Assembly: GCA_963773605.1 (NCBI GenBank)
Contig: CAVZBT010000007.1
Coordinates: forward strand, 124,001-188,000
DNA from: CAVZBT01 sp963773605
GTDB taxonomy: Bacteria; Acidobacteriota; UBA6911
Reading direction: 5' to 3'
DNA length: 64,000 nucleotides
In this document: piece by piece, positions 8,039 to 17,278 of the stretch
Layout of the letters: each line of letters begins with the position of its first letter
Position numbering within the stretch: the stretch's first letter is position 1
Position numbers and translations under genes: made by a program
Notes under the pieces: model-generated
Seen by the model: the letters and a program-made list of their open reading frames with translations, nothing else
The model's database searches: none
What the model was told of the DNA's origin: nothing

Positions 8039-9643
8039 ATGGCCAACGCATTGTTTGCCAAGAAGCCCATGAGCCTGCTGCTGCAGGAATCGCAGGAGTC
8101 CGGGGAACACACGCTGAAGCGGACGCTGGGACCCGTCTCGCTCACCGCCCTCGGGGTCGGCGCGATCATCGGGGCGGGAATCTTCGTCCTCTCGGGTCTG
8201 GGCGCACACTATGCGGGGCCCGGGCTCATGCTGTCCTTCGTTGTCTCGGGTCTCGGGTGCGCCTTCGCCGGCCTCTGCTACGCCGAGTTCGCCGCCATGA
8301 TCCCGCTGGCCGGCAGCGCCTACACCTACGCGTACGCCACCCTCGGGGAGCTGTTCGCCTGGATCATCGGATGGGACCTTACCCTCGAATACGCAATGGG
8401 GGCCAGCACCGTTTCCTCCGGCTGGTCTAACCATTTCATCGAGTTCATGCGCATTTTCAAGATCGATATCCCGCTGTGGCTCGCCTACGACCATTGGACG
8501 GGGCTGCGCACCGCACAAAACATCGTCGCACGCGAAATGGCCAAGGCGGCCGACCCCGACCTGGTCGAGGGGACCAGGGAATTCATCGAAAACGTTGACG
8601 GGCATTGTCAGCGCCCAGTCGCCGGAACTCGTGCGGAGGGCTCACGACCTTGTGGACGCCCCTCACCTTTTCGGCCTCGAGATCGGATTCAACCTGCCGG
8701 CATTCGTGCATCGCGCTGTTTATCACGGCTGTCCTGGTCATCGGGATACGGGAATCGGCGAGCTTCAACGCCACGATCGTCGTGGTCAAAGTCTCGGTCG
8801 TCCTGTTCGTGATCGCGCTCGGCATGCGCTACATCAACTCGTCGAACTGGGGGAGCGACTGGTCGAGCTTCGCGCCGATGGGCTTCTCGGGCATCGGGGC
8901 GGGAGCCGCCTACATCTTTTTCGCCTACATCGGATTCGACGCGGTCTCCACCACCGCCCAGGAGGCCAAGAACCCGCAGCGCGATCTGCCGATCGGCATC
9001 ATCACCTCGCTGCTGGTCTGCACGATACTGTACATCCTGGTGGCGGCCGTGCTGACCGGCATGGTGCCCTGGAGAGAGATCAACATCGAGGCCCCGATCG
9101 CCCGGGCGTTTATGGACCGCGGCCTGACCGCCGCCTCCCACCTGATCACCGCGGGAGCCATTGCGGGACTGACCAGCGTGATGCTGGTGATGCTGCTGGG
9201 CCAGACCCGCGTGCTTTATTCCATGGCCAACGACGGCCTGCTGCCCAAGAAGTTCTTCGCCGCCATCCACCCGAAGTTTCGAACGCCGTACAAGAACACC
9301 ATCCTGGTCGGAGCTGCTCGCAGCCGTAGTCGGGAGCCTGACCCCGATCGACGATATCGGCAAGATGGTGAACATCGGGACCCTGCTGGCGTTCGTCATC
9401 GTCTGCATCGCGGTGCTGGTGCTGCGGCATACCAACCCTGACCAGGCGCGGCCCTTCCGGACGCCGCTGGTCCCGTGGGTGCCCATGCTCGGCATCGGAT
9501 TCAACGGCTACATGATGTACAAGCTGGGTTACGTCAATTGGCTGCGGCTGATCATCTGGCTGGCGATCGGGCTCGTCATCTACTTCAGTTACAGCCGCCA
9601 CCACAGCCGGATAAGAGGGCTGCAGGCGGGGCGGCCGGACTGA
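8039..9643 (+). CDS. APC-family amino-acid permease, three frame breaks
   Basis: Read across frame changes near 8597, 8700 and 9315, this is one cationic-amino-acid-transporter-like permease of about 530 residues. The opening has LGVGAIIGAGIFVLSGLG, the unwound first helix that binds substrate. It continues with YAEFAAMIPLAGSAYTYAYA and, after the breaks, FAYIGFDAVSTTAQEAKNP, LGQTRVLYSMANDGLLPK, and the last helices in HTNPDQARPFRTPLVPWVP. All parts are in order and complete. I therefore think the breaks are sequence errors rather than a pseudogene. It is an inner-membrane importer or exchanger; the substrate is not determinable. ATG at 8039 follows GGAG. Confidence 0.8.
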
Positions 9644-9707
9644 CGGTTCCGTGTGGAGCGAGACGCCAGGGTTCCAACGGCACCGTGAGTCCCCAGGCAG
9701 TTGCGAA

Positions 9708-10097
9708 TCAGCGTGAGCCCGCGGCAATCCCGGCAACGGTGGGGTAGCCGCGCTCGCGCCACGTCCGGATGCCCCCGGCCATGGATTTGACGTTGGTGTA
9801 TCCCATCTTCTGCAGCATATCGGCCGCGAGCGCGGACCGGTACCCGCCCCCGCAGTAGAGCACGATTTCGGCGTGTTTACCCGGGATCACGTTTTCGATG
9901 TCCCTCTCGATGACGCCGCGCCCCAGATGGAGGGCCCCGACGGCCCGCCCCTCGTTCCACTCGGAGTCCTCGCGCACATCGACGAAGGCGAAATCCTCGT
10001 CGCGCTCCTGTCTGGCCCGGACTTCCTCCGCGCTGATTTCCCCTATCCGGGACTTGGCGTCCGCAACCACTTTCAGAAATCCCTCGCTGTGGATCAT
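9708..10097 (-). CDS. Single-domain rhodanese-like protein
   Basis: 129 residues forming one rhodanese domain: FAFVDVREDSEWNEG (37-50), then the active-site loop YCGGGYRSAL with Cys82, then MAGGIRTWRERGYP, the usual C-terminal signature. Such proteins carry a persulfide on the cysteine and act as sulfur carriers or sulfurtransferases, in the cytoplasm (no signal peptide here). GGAGG lies about 10 bases before the ATG. It is convergent with the permease and upstream of no obvious partner. Confidence 0.85.
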   Translation of the reverse strand: MIHSEGFLKVVADAKSRIGEISAEEVRARQERDEDFAFVDVREDSEWNEGRAVGALHLGRGVIERDIENVIPGKHAEIVLYCGGGYRSALAADMLQKMGYTNVKSMAGGIRTWRERGYPTVAGIAAGSR

Positions 10098-10210
10098 CCT
10101 TCAGGCCTCCTGGACTGGTTATACAGCAAGGACAGGGAGTTGAAAAGGGAGGAAACTGCAAGGCGCAGCCCGGCCACACCACGACTCCGGGTCTTTCGTC
10201 CGAGACGCGA

Positions 10211-10798
10211 TCAGGCGCTCTTGCGCAATTCGACCAGTACCTGGCGCGCGACGGCCTTCAAGGTATCAAGCACGCCGGTGCCTTTCGTGGCCACTGCTTC
10301 GAATACCGGTTCCCCTTTGACTTGTAGTTCTTTCGTCAGCAGGTCCGCAGGCAGCGCGGTCGGCAGATCTCGTTTGTTCAGCTGAAGCGCATACGGCAAC
10401 TTCTGCAAATCGAACCCGTATTCCTTCAGGTTGTGGATGAGGTTTGACATCGATTCGAGGTTGGCGTCCAGCCGCTCCTCCTGCGAGTCAGCGACGAACA
10501 CGATCCCATCGACCCCTCGGAGGATGAGCTTCCGGCTTGCGTCGTAAAAGACCTGCCCGGGAACCGTATAGAGATGGAATCGGGTTCGGAATCCCCGTAT
10601 CTGGCCCAGGTCGATCGGCAGGAAATCGAAAAACAGCGTGCGCTCGGTCTCGGTCGCCAGCGAGATCATCTTCCCTTTGTTTTCCGGGTCCGTGATCTGA
10701 TACACGTGCTGCAGGTTGGTGGTTTTCCCGCCCAGACCGGGTCCGTAGTACACGATCTTGCAGTTGATCTCTCGCGCCACATAGTTGATGAACGTCAA
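10211..10798 (-). CDS. mglA: MglA-like small Ras-type GTPase
   Basis: 195 residues, very close to Myxococcus MglA along its length. It begins TFINYVAREINCKIVYYGPG, with the phosphate loop GPGLGGKTTN (about 19-28), TETERTLFFDFLPIDLG, the hallmark TVPGQVFYDASRK (a Thr where most GTPases have DxxG) and LQLNKRDLP for guanine recognition. MglA-GTP marks a cell pole in motile bacteria. The start is TTG at 10796-10798, chosen because the family begins M-S-F-I-N-Y. It follows the mglB-like stop by two bases, so the two are one operon. Confidence 0.92.
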   Translation of the reverse strand: MTFINYVAREINCKIVYYGPGLGGKTTNLQHVYQITDPENKGKMISLATETERTLFFDFLPIDLGQIRGFRTRFHLYTVPGQVFYDASRKLILRGVDGIVFVADSQEERLDANLESMSNLIHNLKEYGFDLQKLPYALQLNKRDLPTALPADLLTKELQVKGEPVFEAVATKGTGVLDTLKAVARQVLVELRKSA

Positions 10799-10800
10799 GG

Positions 10801-11334
10801 CTAGCCCTTTCGCTCAAGAGAGGATTTCGAGCCAAAGTGCCCGAAAAGATTATCGATCTCCTCGTCCGTAAACTGGGGGGGTGCCGGACTGGTCGAGGTG
10901 TCACTGGGTCCGGTTTTGGCTTCATGCTTGCGCAACATCGCCCGGAAGAGATCATCGAGGGCCGCGGTCGCACGCTTGACTTTCCACCGTACCATGCCCA
11001 GGGAAACCGCATCGTCAAATACCAGGACGAGCGAAAACCGCCGCGCGACGTCCGAGATGTGGATGTTGCGGTTCTTACCCTGGTGGTAAATTATTGAAAA
11101 ATCGGCCTCTCCGACCACCTGCGCCAATCCGTCCGTCGCCGCGATGTTCGCGGCCGCAAGCGAAGACAGCGCCGTCAGATCGATGTCGAGGGCCGGTCCT
11201 TCCCAGGCGATCTGATGTCCGCCGCGATCGATCAGAAGCACCAGGTCTGCCCGGAGATCCCGCTGGGTTCTGGCCAGAATGGCGCGCAAGCGAGAGTGCT
11301 CGGATTCATGCAGCACGATGTTACTCAGAGTCAT
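10801..11334 (-). CDS. Roadblock/LC7-domain protein, MglB-like GTPase-activating partner
   Basis: 177 residues from the ATG at 11334, which follows GAGGTGG. The open frame extends upstream, but that part is not roadblock-like. Residues about 10-125 form a roadblock domain (LRAILARTQRDLRADLVLLI, IAWEGPALDIDLTALSSLAA, NIHISDVARRFSLVLVFDD). It is followed by a charged tail of about 45 residues ending in QFTDEEIDNLFGHF. Roadblock dimers act as the GAP of MglA. Gene pairing and the two-base spacing to mglA support this role. The acidic C-terminal helix is longer than in classic MglB and could be a binding tail. Confidence 0.8.
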   Translation of the reverse strand: MTLSNIVLHESEHSRLRAILARTQRDLRADLVLLIDRGGHQIAWEGPALDIDLTALSSLAAANIAATDGLAQVVGEADFSIIYHQGKNRNIHISDVARRFSLVLVFDDAVSLGMVRWKVKRATAALDDLFRAMLRKHEAKTGPSDTSTSPAPPQFTDEEIDNLFGHFGSKSSLERKG

Positions 11335-11433
11335 CCACCTCGCCGGAAGTGCGGTGATGAATGTGGCGCCCGCGGGCAGCAGGGAGCGCCCCCGAATCGC
11401 CCGGGAACCACTTGTGCCTATCGGATGTTGCGC

Positions 11434-11463
11434 TTGACTTATCGACGGATTTCTCTTAATAAT
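11434..11463 (+). promoter_or_regulatory. Candidate sigma-70 promoter for the TPR gene
   Basis: TTGACT (11434-11439) and TAATAA (11457-11462) are separated by 17 bases in an AT-rich patch between the divergent mglB and TPR genes, about 75 bases upstream of the TPR start. The -35 is strong and the -10 moderate. Confidence 0.45.
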
Positions 11464-11535
11464 AACTGACAAATTTGCGCTTGAGTCTTCCAAGCCGTGC
11501 AATTTGTTGAAACAGAATGATTTAGAGGCGATCGA

Positions 11536-12342
11536 ATGGCACGGGCCGCGGCTCGCAACAAGGCAACGGGCAACAAGCGGGAAAAGTCAGCTCCATCGAA
11601 GCCGAAGACTGCGTCCGAGGGCGACCGGGGGTCGGGAAAGTCATCCGTCAATCATTCTCCCGGCAAAGCCCGAACGAAGCAGGCAATGAAAACCGAGAAA
11701 AGGCCCAAGGAAGGGAAACGCCGGACAGGCGAGGAACCGGCACCGGTCTCCGGTGACTCGAAAAAGCGGGTGGAGTTTGGGGCCCCCATTCCGGCGCCTG
11801 ATCGGCCGCCTCCGGTGCTCGGCGACTCCAGGAACACGGCGGCCGCTCTCGGGCTCCTGGAAAAGGGCATCAAGTTTATCTATCAGAAGGATTTCAAGAA
11901 AGCGCGGCACGAACTCAAGTCTCTGGTGGACAGCTATCCCGGCGAGCCGGAGATTCTCTCGCGTGCCCGCACTTATCTGCACATATGCGAGCGCGAGGAG
12001 GCTGCGCACAGAAAACCGACGGTTAGTTCGGATCAGCTGTACGCCCTGGGAGTACTCGATCACAATCGGGGCAACTACGACGGCGCGGTTGCGCTATTCC
12101 GACAATCCCTGTCAAACCACCCGGATGCGGACTACGTGTTTTATTCACTGGCCGCGTCGCTGGCGATGAAGGGTGAAATCGCCGACGCCATCCAGAGCCT
12201 CAGGCGCGCGATCGAGCTGAACGAAGACAACCGGGTGTATGCCAAGAACGACTCGGATTTCACGGCTTTGCACGTCAACAGGGACTTCACGGACCTTGTA
12301 GGCACGATATCATCCGGGTCGAACAGTTCCGGACAGTATTGA
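11536..12342 (+). CDS. TPR-repeat protein with a basic N-terminal tail
   Basis: 268 residues. Residues 1-100 are a low-complexity, lysine/arginine/proline-rich tail with no predicted fold. Residues about 103-255 carry tetratricopeptide repeats: FIYQKDFKKARHELKSLVDS, then LYALGVLDHNRGNYDGAVAL and YSLAASLAMKGEIADAIQSL. The end (DFTALHVNRDFTDLVG) resembles the terminal helix of many TPR scaffolds. There is no signal peptide or membrane segment. It is probably a protein-interaction scaffold, with the basic tail perhaps binding nucleic acid or ribosomes (inference). It is divergent from mglB-mglA and 141 bases upstream of glmU. Confidence 0.75.
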   Translation: MARAAARNKATGNKREKSAPSKPKTASEGDRGSGKSSVNHSPGKARTKQAMKTEKRPKEGKRRTGEEPAPVSGDSKKRVEFGAPIPAPDRPPPVLGDSRNTAAALGLLEKGIKFIYQKDFKKARHELKSLVDSYPGEPEILSRARTYLHICEREEAAHRKPTVSSDQLYALGVLDHNRGNYDGAVALFRQSLSNHPDADYVFYSLAASLAMKGEIADAIQSLRRAIELNEDNRVYAKNDSDFTALHVNRDFTDLVGTISSGSNSSGQY

Positions 12343-12483
12343 TCCGGGTGCCGGGTGGGGCCACGGCAGCTCGCGGCCTGGGTTCTGGCTCAACTCGTGG
12401 ATTTCTCGCATCGCGCCACCCGGTTATAGCCCATGGGCGGGGGGTCGGGCCGGCCACGTCCCTATCGTCCATTTCCAACCGCT

Positions 12484-13872
12484 ATGAATAATCTGTTTGC
12501 GCTCATCCTGGCGGCCGGCAAAGGCACCAGGATGGTGAGCCGCCGTGCCAAGGTACTCCACACCCTGGGTGGGGTACCCATGCTTGTGCTGATTTACCGC
12601 GCCACGGCGCACCTGCCCCTCGAAGAGATCATGGTCGTAATCGGCCAGGACGCCGAGCGAGTGCGCAGCTCGCTGGACGGGTACCCTGCCACCTTCATCC
12701 TTCAAGAGCAGCAGCTCGGCACGGGGCACGCCGTAATGGTCGCGCGCGACCAGTTGCGCGGCCGCGCCGGCGATCTCCTCGTGATGTTCGGCGACACGCC
12801 CCGGATCAGGCCCGAGACGCTGGAAAAGCTGATCCGACACCACCAGGACTCGGGGGCGGCAACGACGCTGCTGACCACCAGGGTTCCTGAAGCGTTCGGC
12901 TACGGCCGCATTCTGCGGGGAGCCGGCGGCTGGATCGAGGCGATCGTCGAGGAGAAGGATGCCACGCCCGAGCAGCAGCGCATAAACGAGATCAATCCTG
13001 GCTTTTACTGCTTTCAAATCCCCCGGCTGCTCGAAGCCCTGGAAAAGCTGTCGAACGACAACGCCCAGCGGGAGTACTACGTCACCGACTTGATCGGGAT
13101 ACAGCGAAAAGCCGGCCTGCGCGTCGACGCCATCGTGCACGACGACTACGAGGAACTGCGCGGCATCAATACGCGCCGCGAGCTGGCGCAGCTCTCCAAC
13201 CTGCTGATGCGCCGGAAGAACGAGGAACTAATGGCTTCCGGGGTCACGTTCATCGACCCGGCGTGCACATACGTCGATCTGGACGTGGTCGTCGAAAGGG
13301 ACGTGACCCTGCACCCGATGGTGTCACTCGAGGGGAGCACCCGGGTTGGCGAAGGTACGATCATACGCAGCGGGACCCGCATCTCCAATTCCACGATTGC
13401 CGCGGATGTACAGGTGCTGGATTCGTGTGTGATCTCGGACTCGCAGGTGGCCCGCGGCTGCATCGTCGGGCCGGCTGCGCACCTACGCAACGGGGCCATC
13501 GTGGGGGAAGAGTGCCGCATCGGCAACTTCGTCGAGATCAAGCACAGCACCATCGGCAACCGGACGACCGCTGCTCATTTGAGCTACATCGGCGACGCCA
13601 CCGTTGGTGAAGACGTGAACATCGGAGCCGGCGCCATAACCTGCAATTACGACGGCGTGCGAAAAAATGCTACCATTATCGAAGATCACGTTTTCATCGG
13701 CACGGACTCCCAACTCGTCGCACCGGTGCGGATAGGACGTGGCGCCTTCGTGGCCGCGGGAAGCTGTATCACGGAAGATGTGCCTCCCGGCGCGCTCGGG
13801 ATCGCCCGGGCAAGGCAGGTCATCAAGCAGGACTGGGTGCGGCGGCGCAAAGAACAGCTTAGGCATGATTAA
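12484..13872 (+). CDS. glmU: Bifunctional GlmU: GlcN-1-P acetyltransferase / GlcNAc-1-P uridylyltransferase
   Basis: Makes UDP-GlcNAc for peptidoglycan and lipopolysaccharide. From the ATG at 12484 it is 462 residues, the usual length. The N-terminal uridylyltransferase has LAAGKGTRM (9-17), LGTGHAVMVA and VMFGDTPRI. The C-terminal left-handed beta-helix has hexapeptide repeats ending in IGAGAITCNYDGVRKNATI, where the acetyl-CoA and sugar sites lie, and IGTDSQLVAPV. The frame opens 17 codons earlier, but those residues are not family-like. No clear Shine-Dalgarno is visible. Its 3' end overlaps the next gene by eight bases. Confidence 0.95.
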   Translation: MNNLFALILAAGKGTRMVSRRAKVLHTLGGVPMLVLIYRATAHLPLEEIMVVIGQDAERVRSSLDGYPATFILQEQQLGTGHAVMVARDQLRGRAGDLLVMFGDTPRIRPETLEKLIRHHQDSGAATTLLTTRVPEAFGYGRILRGAGGWIEAIVEEKDATPEQQRINEINPGFYCFQIPRLLEALEKLSNDNAQREYYVTDLIGIQRKAGLRVDAIVHDDYEELRGINTRRELAQLSNLLMRRKNEELMASGVTFIDPACTYVDLDVVVERDVTLHPMVSLEGSTRVGEGTIIRSGTRISNSTIAADVQVLDSCVISDSQVARGCIVGPAAHLRNGAIVGEECRIGNFVEIKHSTIGNRTTAAHLSYIGDATVGEDVNIGAGAITCNYDGVRKNATIIEDHVFIGTDSQLVAPVRIGRGAFVAAGSCITEDVPPGALGIARARQVIKQDWVRRRKEQLRHD

Positions 13873-14326
13873 CTGTCGAAACTGCGTCAACTGGACCGAC
13901 GAAAGCCTCGCCCGCATAGAGGCGGACAGGGACACCGCCGGGCACGTCTTCATGGGATGCCGAATTTTCGGCTATGTCGAGAACAATGCCTCCCTGGCCG
14001 AGTGCGCCCACTACACCGAAAGCGAAAATCTCTTCACCGTCTGCGGCACATGCGGCGTCACGGTGCCGAAGGTCTGCGTGTCTCTTGGAGAATGCGTAAA
14101 CTGCACCGACACCGACTTGTTCTGCGTCGATCAGTGCATCGGCGGCGACCGCCGGAAATACTGCACCCACTTCGTCAGGCTCTACACCGAGGGCGTACAC
14201 CTCATCGCCGAAGACCGGGCTTTTGAACTGTTTCCGTCTCTGGGATTGCCGGGGCAGGAGCAGAGTCCTTCGGCTTCGCAGCCGGCCGACGACGGCGGAG
14301 ATACTACGGACCTGCCCGAAAGTTAG
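13865..14326 (+). CDS. Cysteine-rich protein, 12 Cys in 100 residues, coupled to glmU
   Basis: 153 residues from the ATG at 13865, overlapping the glmU stop by eight bases. I do not recognise a named family. Residues 4-100 hold twelve cysteines (4, 7, 32, 47, 60, 63, 71, 77, 80, 87, 91, 100), with CxxC at 4-7, 60-63 and 77-80. They alternate with conserved-looking aromatic and acidic residues (NCVNWTDE, ECAHYTESE, ECVNCTDTD). The last 40 residues are a disordered acidic tail. The pattern suggests two or three zinc or iron-sulfur sites in a cytoplasmic protein, since there is no signal peptide. The overlap implies translational coupling with GlmU, but no functional link is established. Confidence 0.7.
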   Translation: MINCRNCVNWTDESLARIEADRDTAGHVFMGCRIFGYVENNASLAECAHYTESENLFTVCGTCGVTVPKVCVSLGECVNCTDTDLFCVDQCIGGDRRKYCTHFVRLYTEGVHLIAEDRAFELFPSLGLPGQEQSPSASQPADDGGDTTDLPES

Positions 14327-14366
14327 CGCTCAGGGGGTGCGGTCCCTTGCTCTCTAGCCCCGGGGC

Positions 14367-17278
14367 TCAGAACGAGTAACGCAGCGCCACCTCGATCTCC
14401 CGGGCACGGTGTGCCCCGAAAATCTTGCCGAACACAGAAGTGCCGTAAACCGCGTTTGGGCCCTCGAAGTTCACCTGGTTAAACGCGTTGAACAGTTCGA
14501 TGCGCAACTCGACCATGTCCCCGTCCGAGAATCGGGTTTGTTTGATGACGCTGAGGTCCCAGTTGACGTAAGGCGGGCCCACCAGGATATTGCGGCCGGA
14601 GTTCCCGAAGCTGTATGGGGTCGGCGCGGCAAAATCGCTGGTGGAGAACCAGGCGTCGATGTTGCGGCGCGATGCGTCGAGTACGGCGGGCCCCGACCGG
14701 TCCGGGCGGTCGTCCGACACGCCGTCGTTGTTGGGATCTCCGCTGGAGATAACCGAGAACCGGCTCCCCCCCTGGAAGTGCGTGATCCCCGACAGACGCC
14801 ATCCGCTGACAAGTTGGCGCCCGACGGGCCCGAAATCCCGTCCGAAGCGGCCCGTACTCCCGAATGGCAGGTCGACAATGTAGTTCAGGTAGAACTGCCG
14901 GGCGGGAGGGTAATCCGACAACGCGCGTTCGGCCGCAAGGTTGCGCGGGTTCGAGGGGTTGCCATAGAAGATGTCGCCGATCGAGGCTTGCCAGTCGAAT
15001 CCTGACTTGATGGACAGACCATCCGAAAGCCGTCTTTCGAGCGCCAGATCGAGGCTTTGGCGCGAAAAGGCGCCGCTCCCGGTCAGAATATTGAATCGGC
15101 CGAAATTCGGGTTGGGCCGTCTCTGCTGCACCGGGCCCGGGCCGGGTAGCGGCACGTTTGCGGCGAGGACTCGCGCCATGTGCACACCCTTGCTCCCTTG
15201 GTACCACGCTTCGAGTTTCCATTGCCGGAAGATTTCGTTTTGAAGGCCCAGCTGCCAGTAGTGAACGTATGCGGTGCGCAGTTGCGTCTCGATCCCACGG
15301 ACCGAGAGCTCGGCGGGAACGGCCGTCATGAATGGATTGCCGAGATCCAGCGACGCCTGGTCGATCGGGGACAGCGCGGTTTGCACATAGTAAAAGGGAA
15401 AGTTGCGTCCCAGGTAGGAAACGAAATAGTCGCGTCCGAGCGGGCTGTACCCCAGAGAGTATGACGTTCGCACGACGAGGCGGTTGCTGCCCGTAGGACG
15501 GTAGGCGAGACCGACACTGGGAGCCAGATCGTTGCGATCCGGAAACACGAGTCCACCCTTGCCTGCCGGGCTCAGGCCAAGGCGCGTCGCCCTTTCGGTC
15601 CCGGCAATCACGATCTCGCCGCCCGAGCGGCGGGTCGAACAGCGAGCGGGTAGAACCCGGAGATGTTGTCGTGCGGCGAACGGAAGGGTTGAAAATAGTT
15701 GTATGTCAGGCCCCACGACAGGGACAACCGGGGGCCGATCTTCCATTCGTCGCGCGCATATGCCGACCAGGACTTGCGCCGTAAGTCGGACCGGTCCGAA
15801 CCCACGCCGCGGGTCGCCGTGTCCGGAAGGCCGAGCAGGAAATCGGCGAAGGCATCTCCGCTGTAGTAGCCGTTGAACGAGAACCGTCCGCGGCGCACCC
15901 CATCCGAGCGGTTGTTGTTGGCCTGATAGGCGCTGACCCCGCCACCGACCCGGATCGTATGGTTTGCGGGCGTGTAGGTGATTCCGCCTTCGACTTCAAA
16001 CCTGTTCAGCGTCGCCGTCACCGGCAGTCCGGAATCTCCGAAAGACGAGTAACCGGCCAGGCGGAAATCGGGGAAACCCTCATCGTCGGGATCGTCCACC
16101 GCCAGGCCCGGAATCCCCACGGAGGCCAGGAGTCCCGTCCGGCCGGCATTCACGGACGCGAGGAAGGTCGTGTTGCGCACGAAGCCGATCCGGCCGCTCG
16201 CGAGGAGACGATTGTTGATCTTCTGCGTGTGGGAAAGGCTGGCGTCCTGGTCGCCCCCGTTGCGCCGGGATCCGAATGACGGGAGCGGATGCACGAATAC
16301 GTCGCTCCCTTCGGAGCGCCAGTAGCGCGCGACGTAGTTCGAACCTCCGGCCAGTTGGTGATCCATCCTGAGCGACCACGTATTCCGGTCGCGCACGATC
16401 GGCTTGCTGTTGACATAATTCCGGTCGGCGTCCGTCCGGTTCGGATCGGGCAGCAACGGCAGCAACCTGCGGGAAACAGGGTGGATCCGGGATTCGGGAA
16501 TGCGATTCCCGACGAAGGGAGCCCCGGTGAGCGGATCGGTCAGCTGCTGGGGCAGGGCGCCGAAGTCGCCAAGCTTCATCTCCACGGTCGGAATATGGGA
16601 CAGCAGCGTTGATCCCTGGATGATCCGCAGCCCTTCGAAGGTTCCGAGCACGTTGACGTTCTTCGTCAAAGCCGCGGCCAGGGTAACTCCGAACTGGTTT
16701 CGTTTGTACTCGGGCAACCGCTGGCCGACAGGGTCGAAGAAATTGCGCGCGTCGAAATTGTCGTTGCGGTGAAACAGGTAAACAGACCCGTGAAACCTGC
16801 CGCCCTTCTGGGCGGGAAAGGGGTTCACGACGTCGGCAGTTGCTCGGGCTTGGCGCTCGGCCGCCTCACCGGCCTCCTGCTGGACCTCGTAGTCGCGAAT
16901 CCCGGCCAGTGACGGGTCGCTTTCCGGCTCCTCGGGCGGTTCCATGCTGATGCGGGTCGCCAAGGCCACGAGCCGGTTGCGTTCCGCCTGCAGCACGAGT
17001 TCCCTTTCCTCGGTAGCCTCCACCCTGATGAGCACCGTGTCGGAATCCGGGACCGGCAGGGATATCGTGTAGTTGCCGGCCGCGATAACCTGGAGAAACG
17101 CTCCCTGATCGTCGGTGCGCAGGACATACTTCACGCCGGTGATGTTCCCGACGACAGACAGCTCGAGCGAGGGTACGGGGGTTCCCGCTCCATCGACCAC
17201 CTTCCCCTTGAGGGTCGCCGCGGACGCATGGGCAGACAGGCAACAGAGCATCAGCAGGATCAAGCCAGCCCTTTTCAT
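14367..17278 (-). CDS. Oar-like TonB-dependent-receptor-type outer-membrane barrel, plug apparently missing, one frame break
   Basis: About 970 residues when read across a frame change near 15640. A signal peptide (1-21) is followed by a carboxypeptidase-regulatory-like beta-sandwich (about 22-100: LKGKVVDGAGTPVPSLELSV). The barrel then starts almost at once with GGRFHGSVYLFHRNDNFDAR, the segment that in acidobacterial receptors comes just after the plug. The usual plug (LPLNGRNF-like motif, LDGVDN-like motif, about 130 residues) is not visible. The final residues VALRYSF end in Phe, as expected for BAM-inserted barrels. The start ATG overlaps the stop of the upstream exported-protein gene (ATGA). 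No TonB box is evident. Function could be uptake, or a plug-free surface or adhesion barrel. Confidence 0.78.

Noticed and set aside
8039..9643. Pseudogene call for the amino-acid permease
   Set aside because: All transmembrane signatures survive on both sides of the breaks, and the same kind of break occurs in essential genes, so error is more likely than decay.
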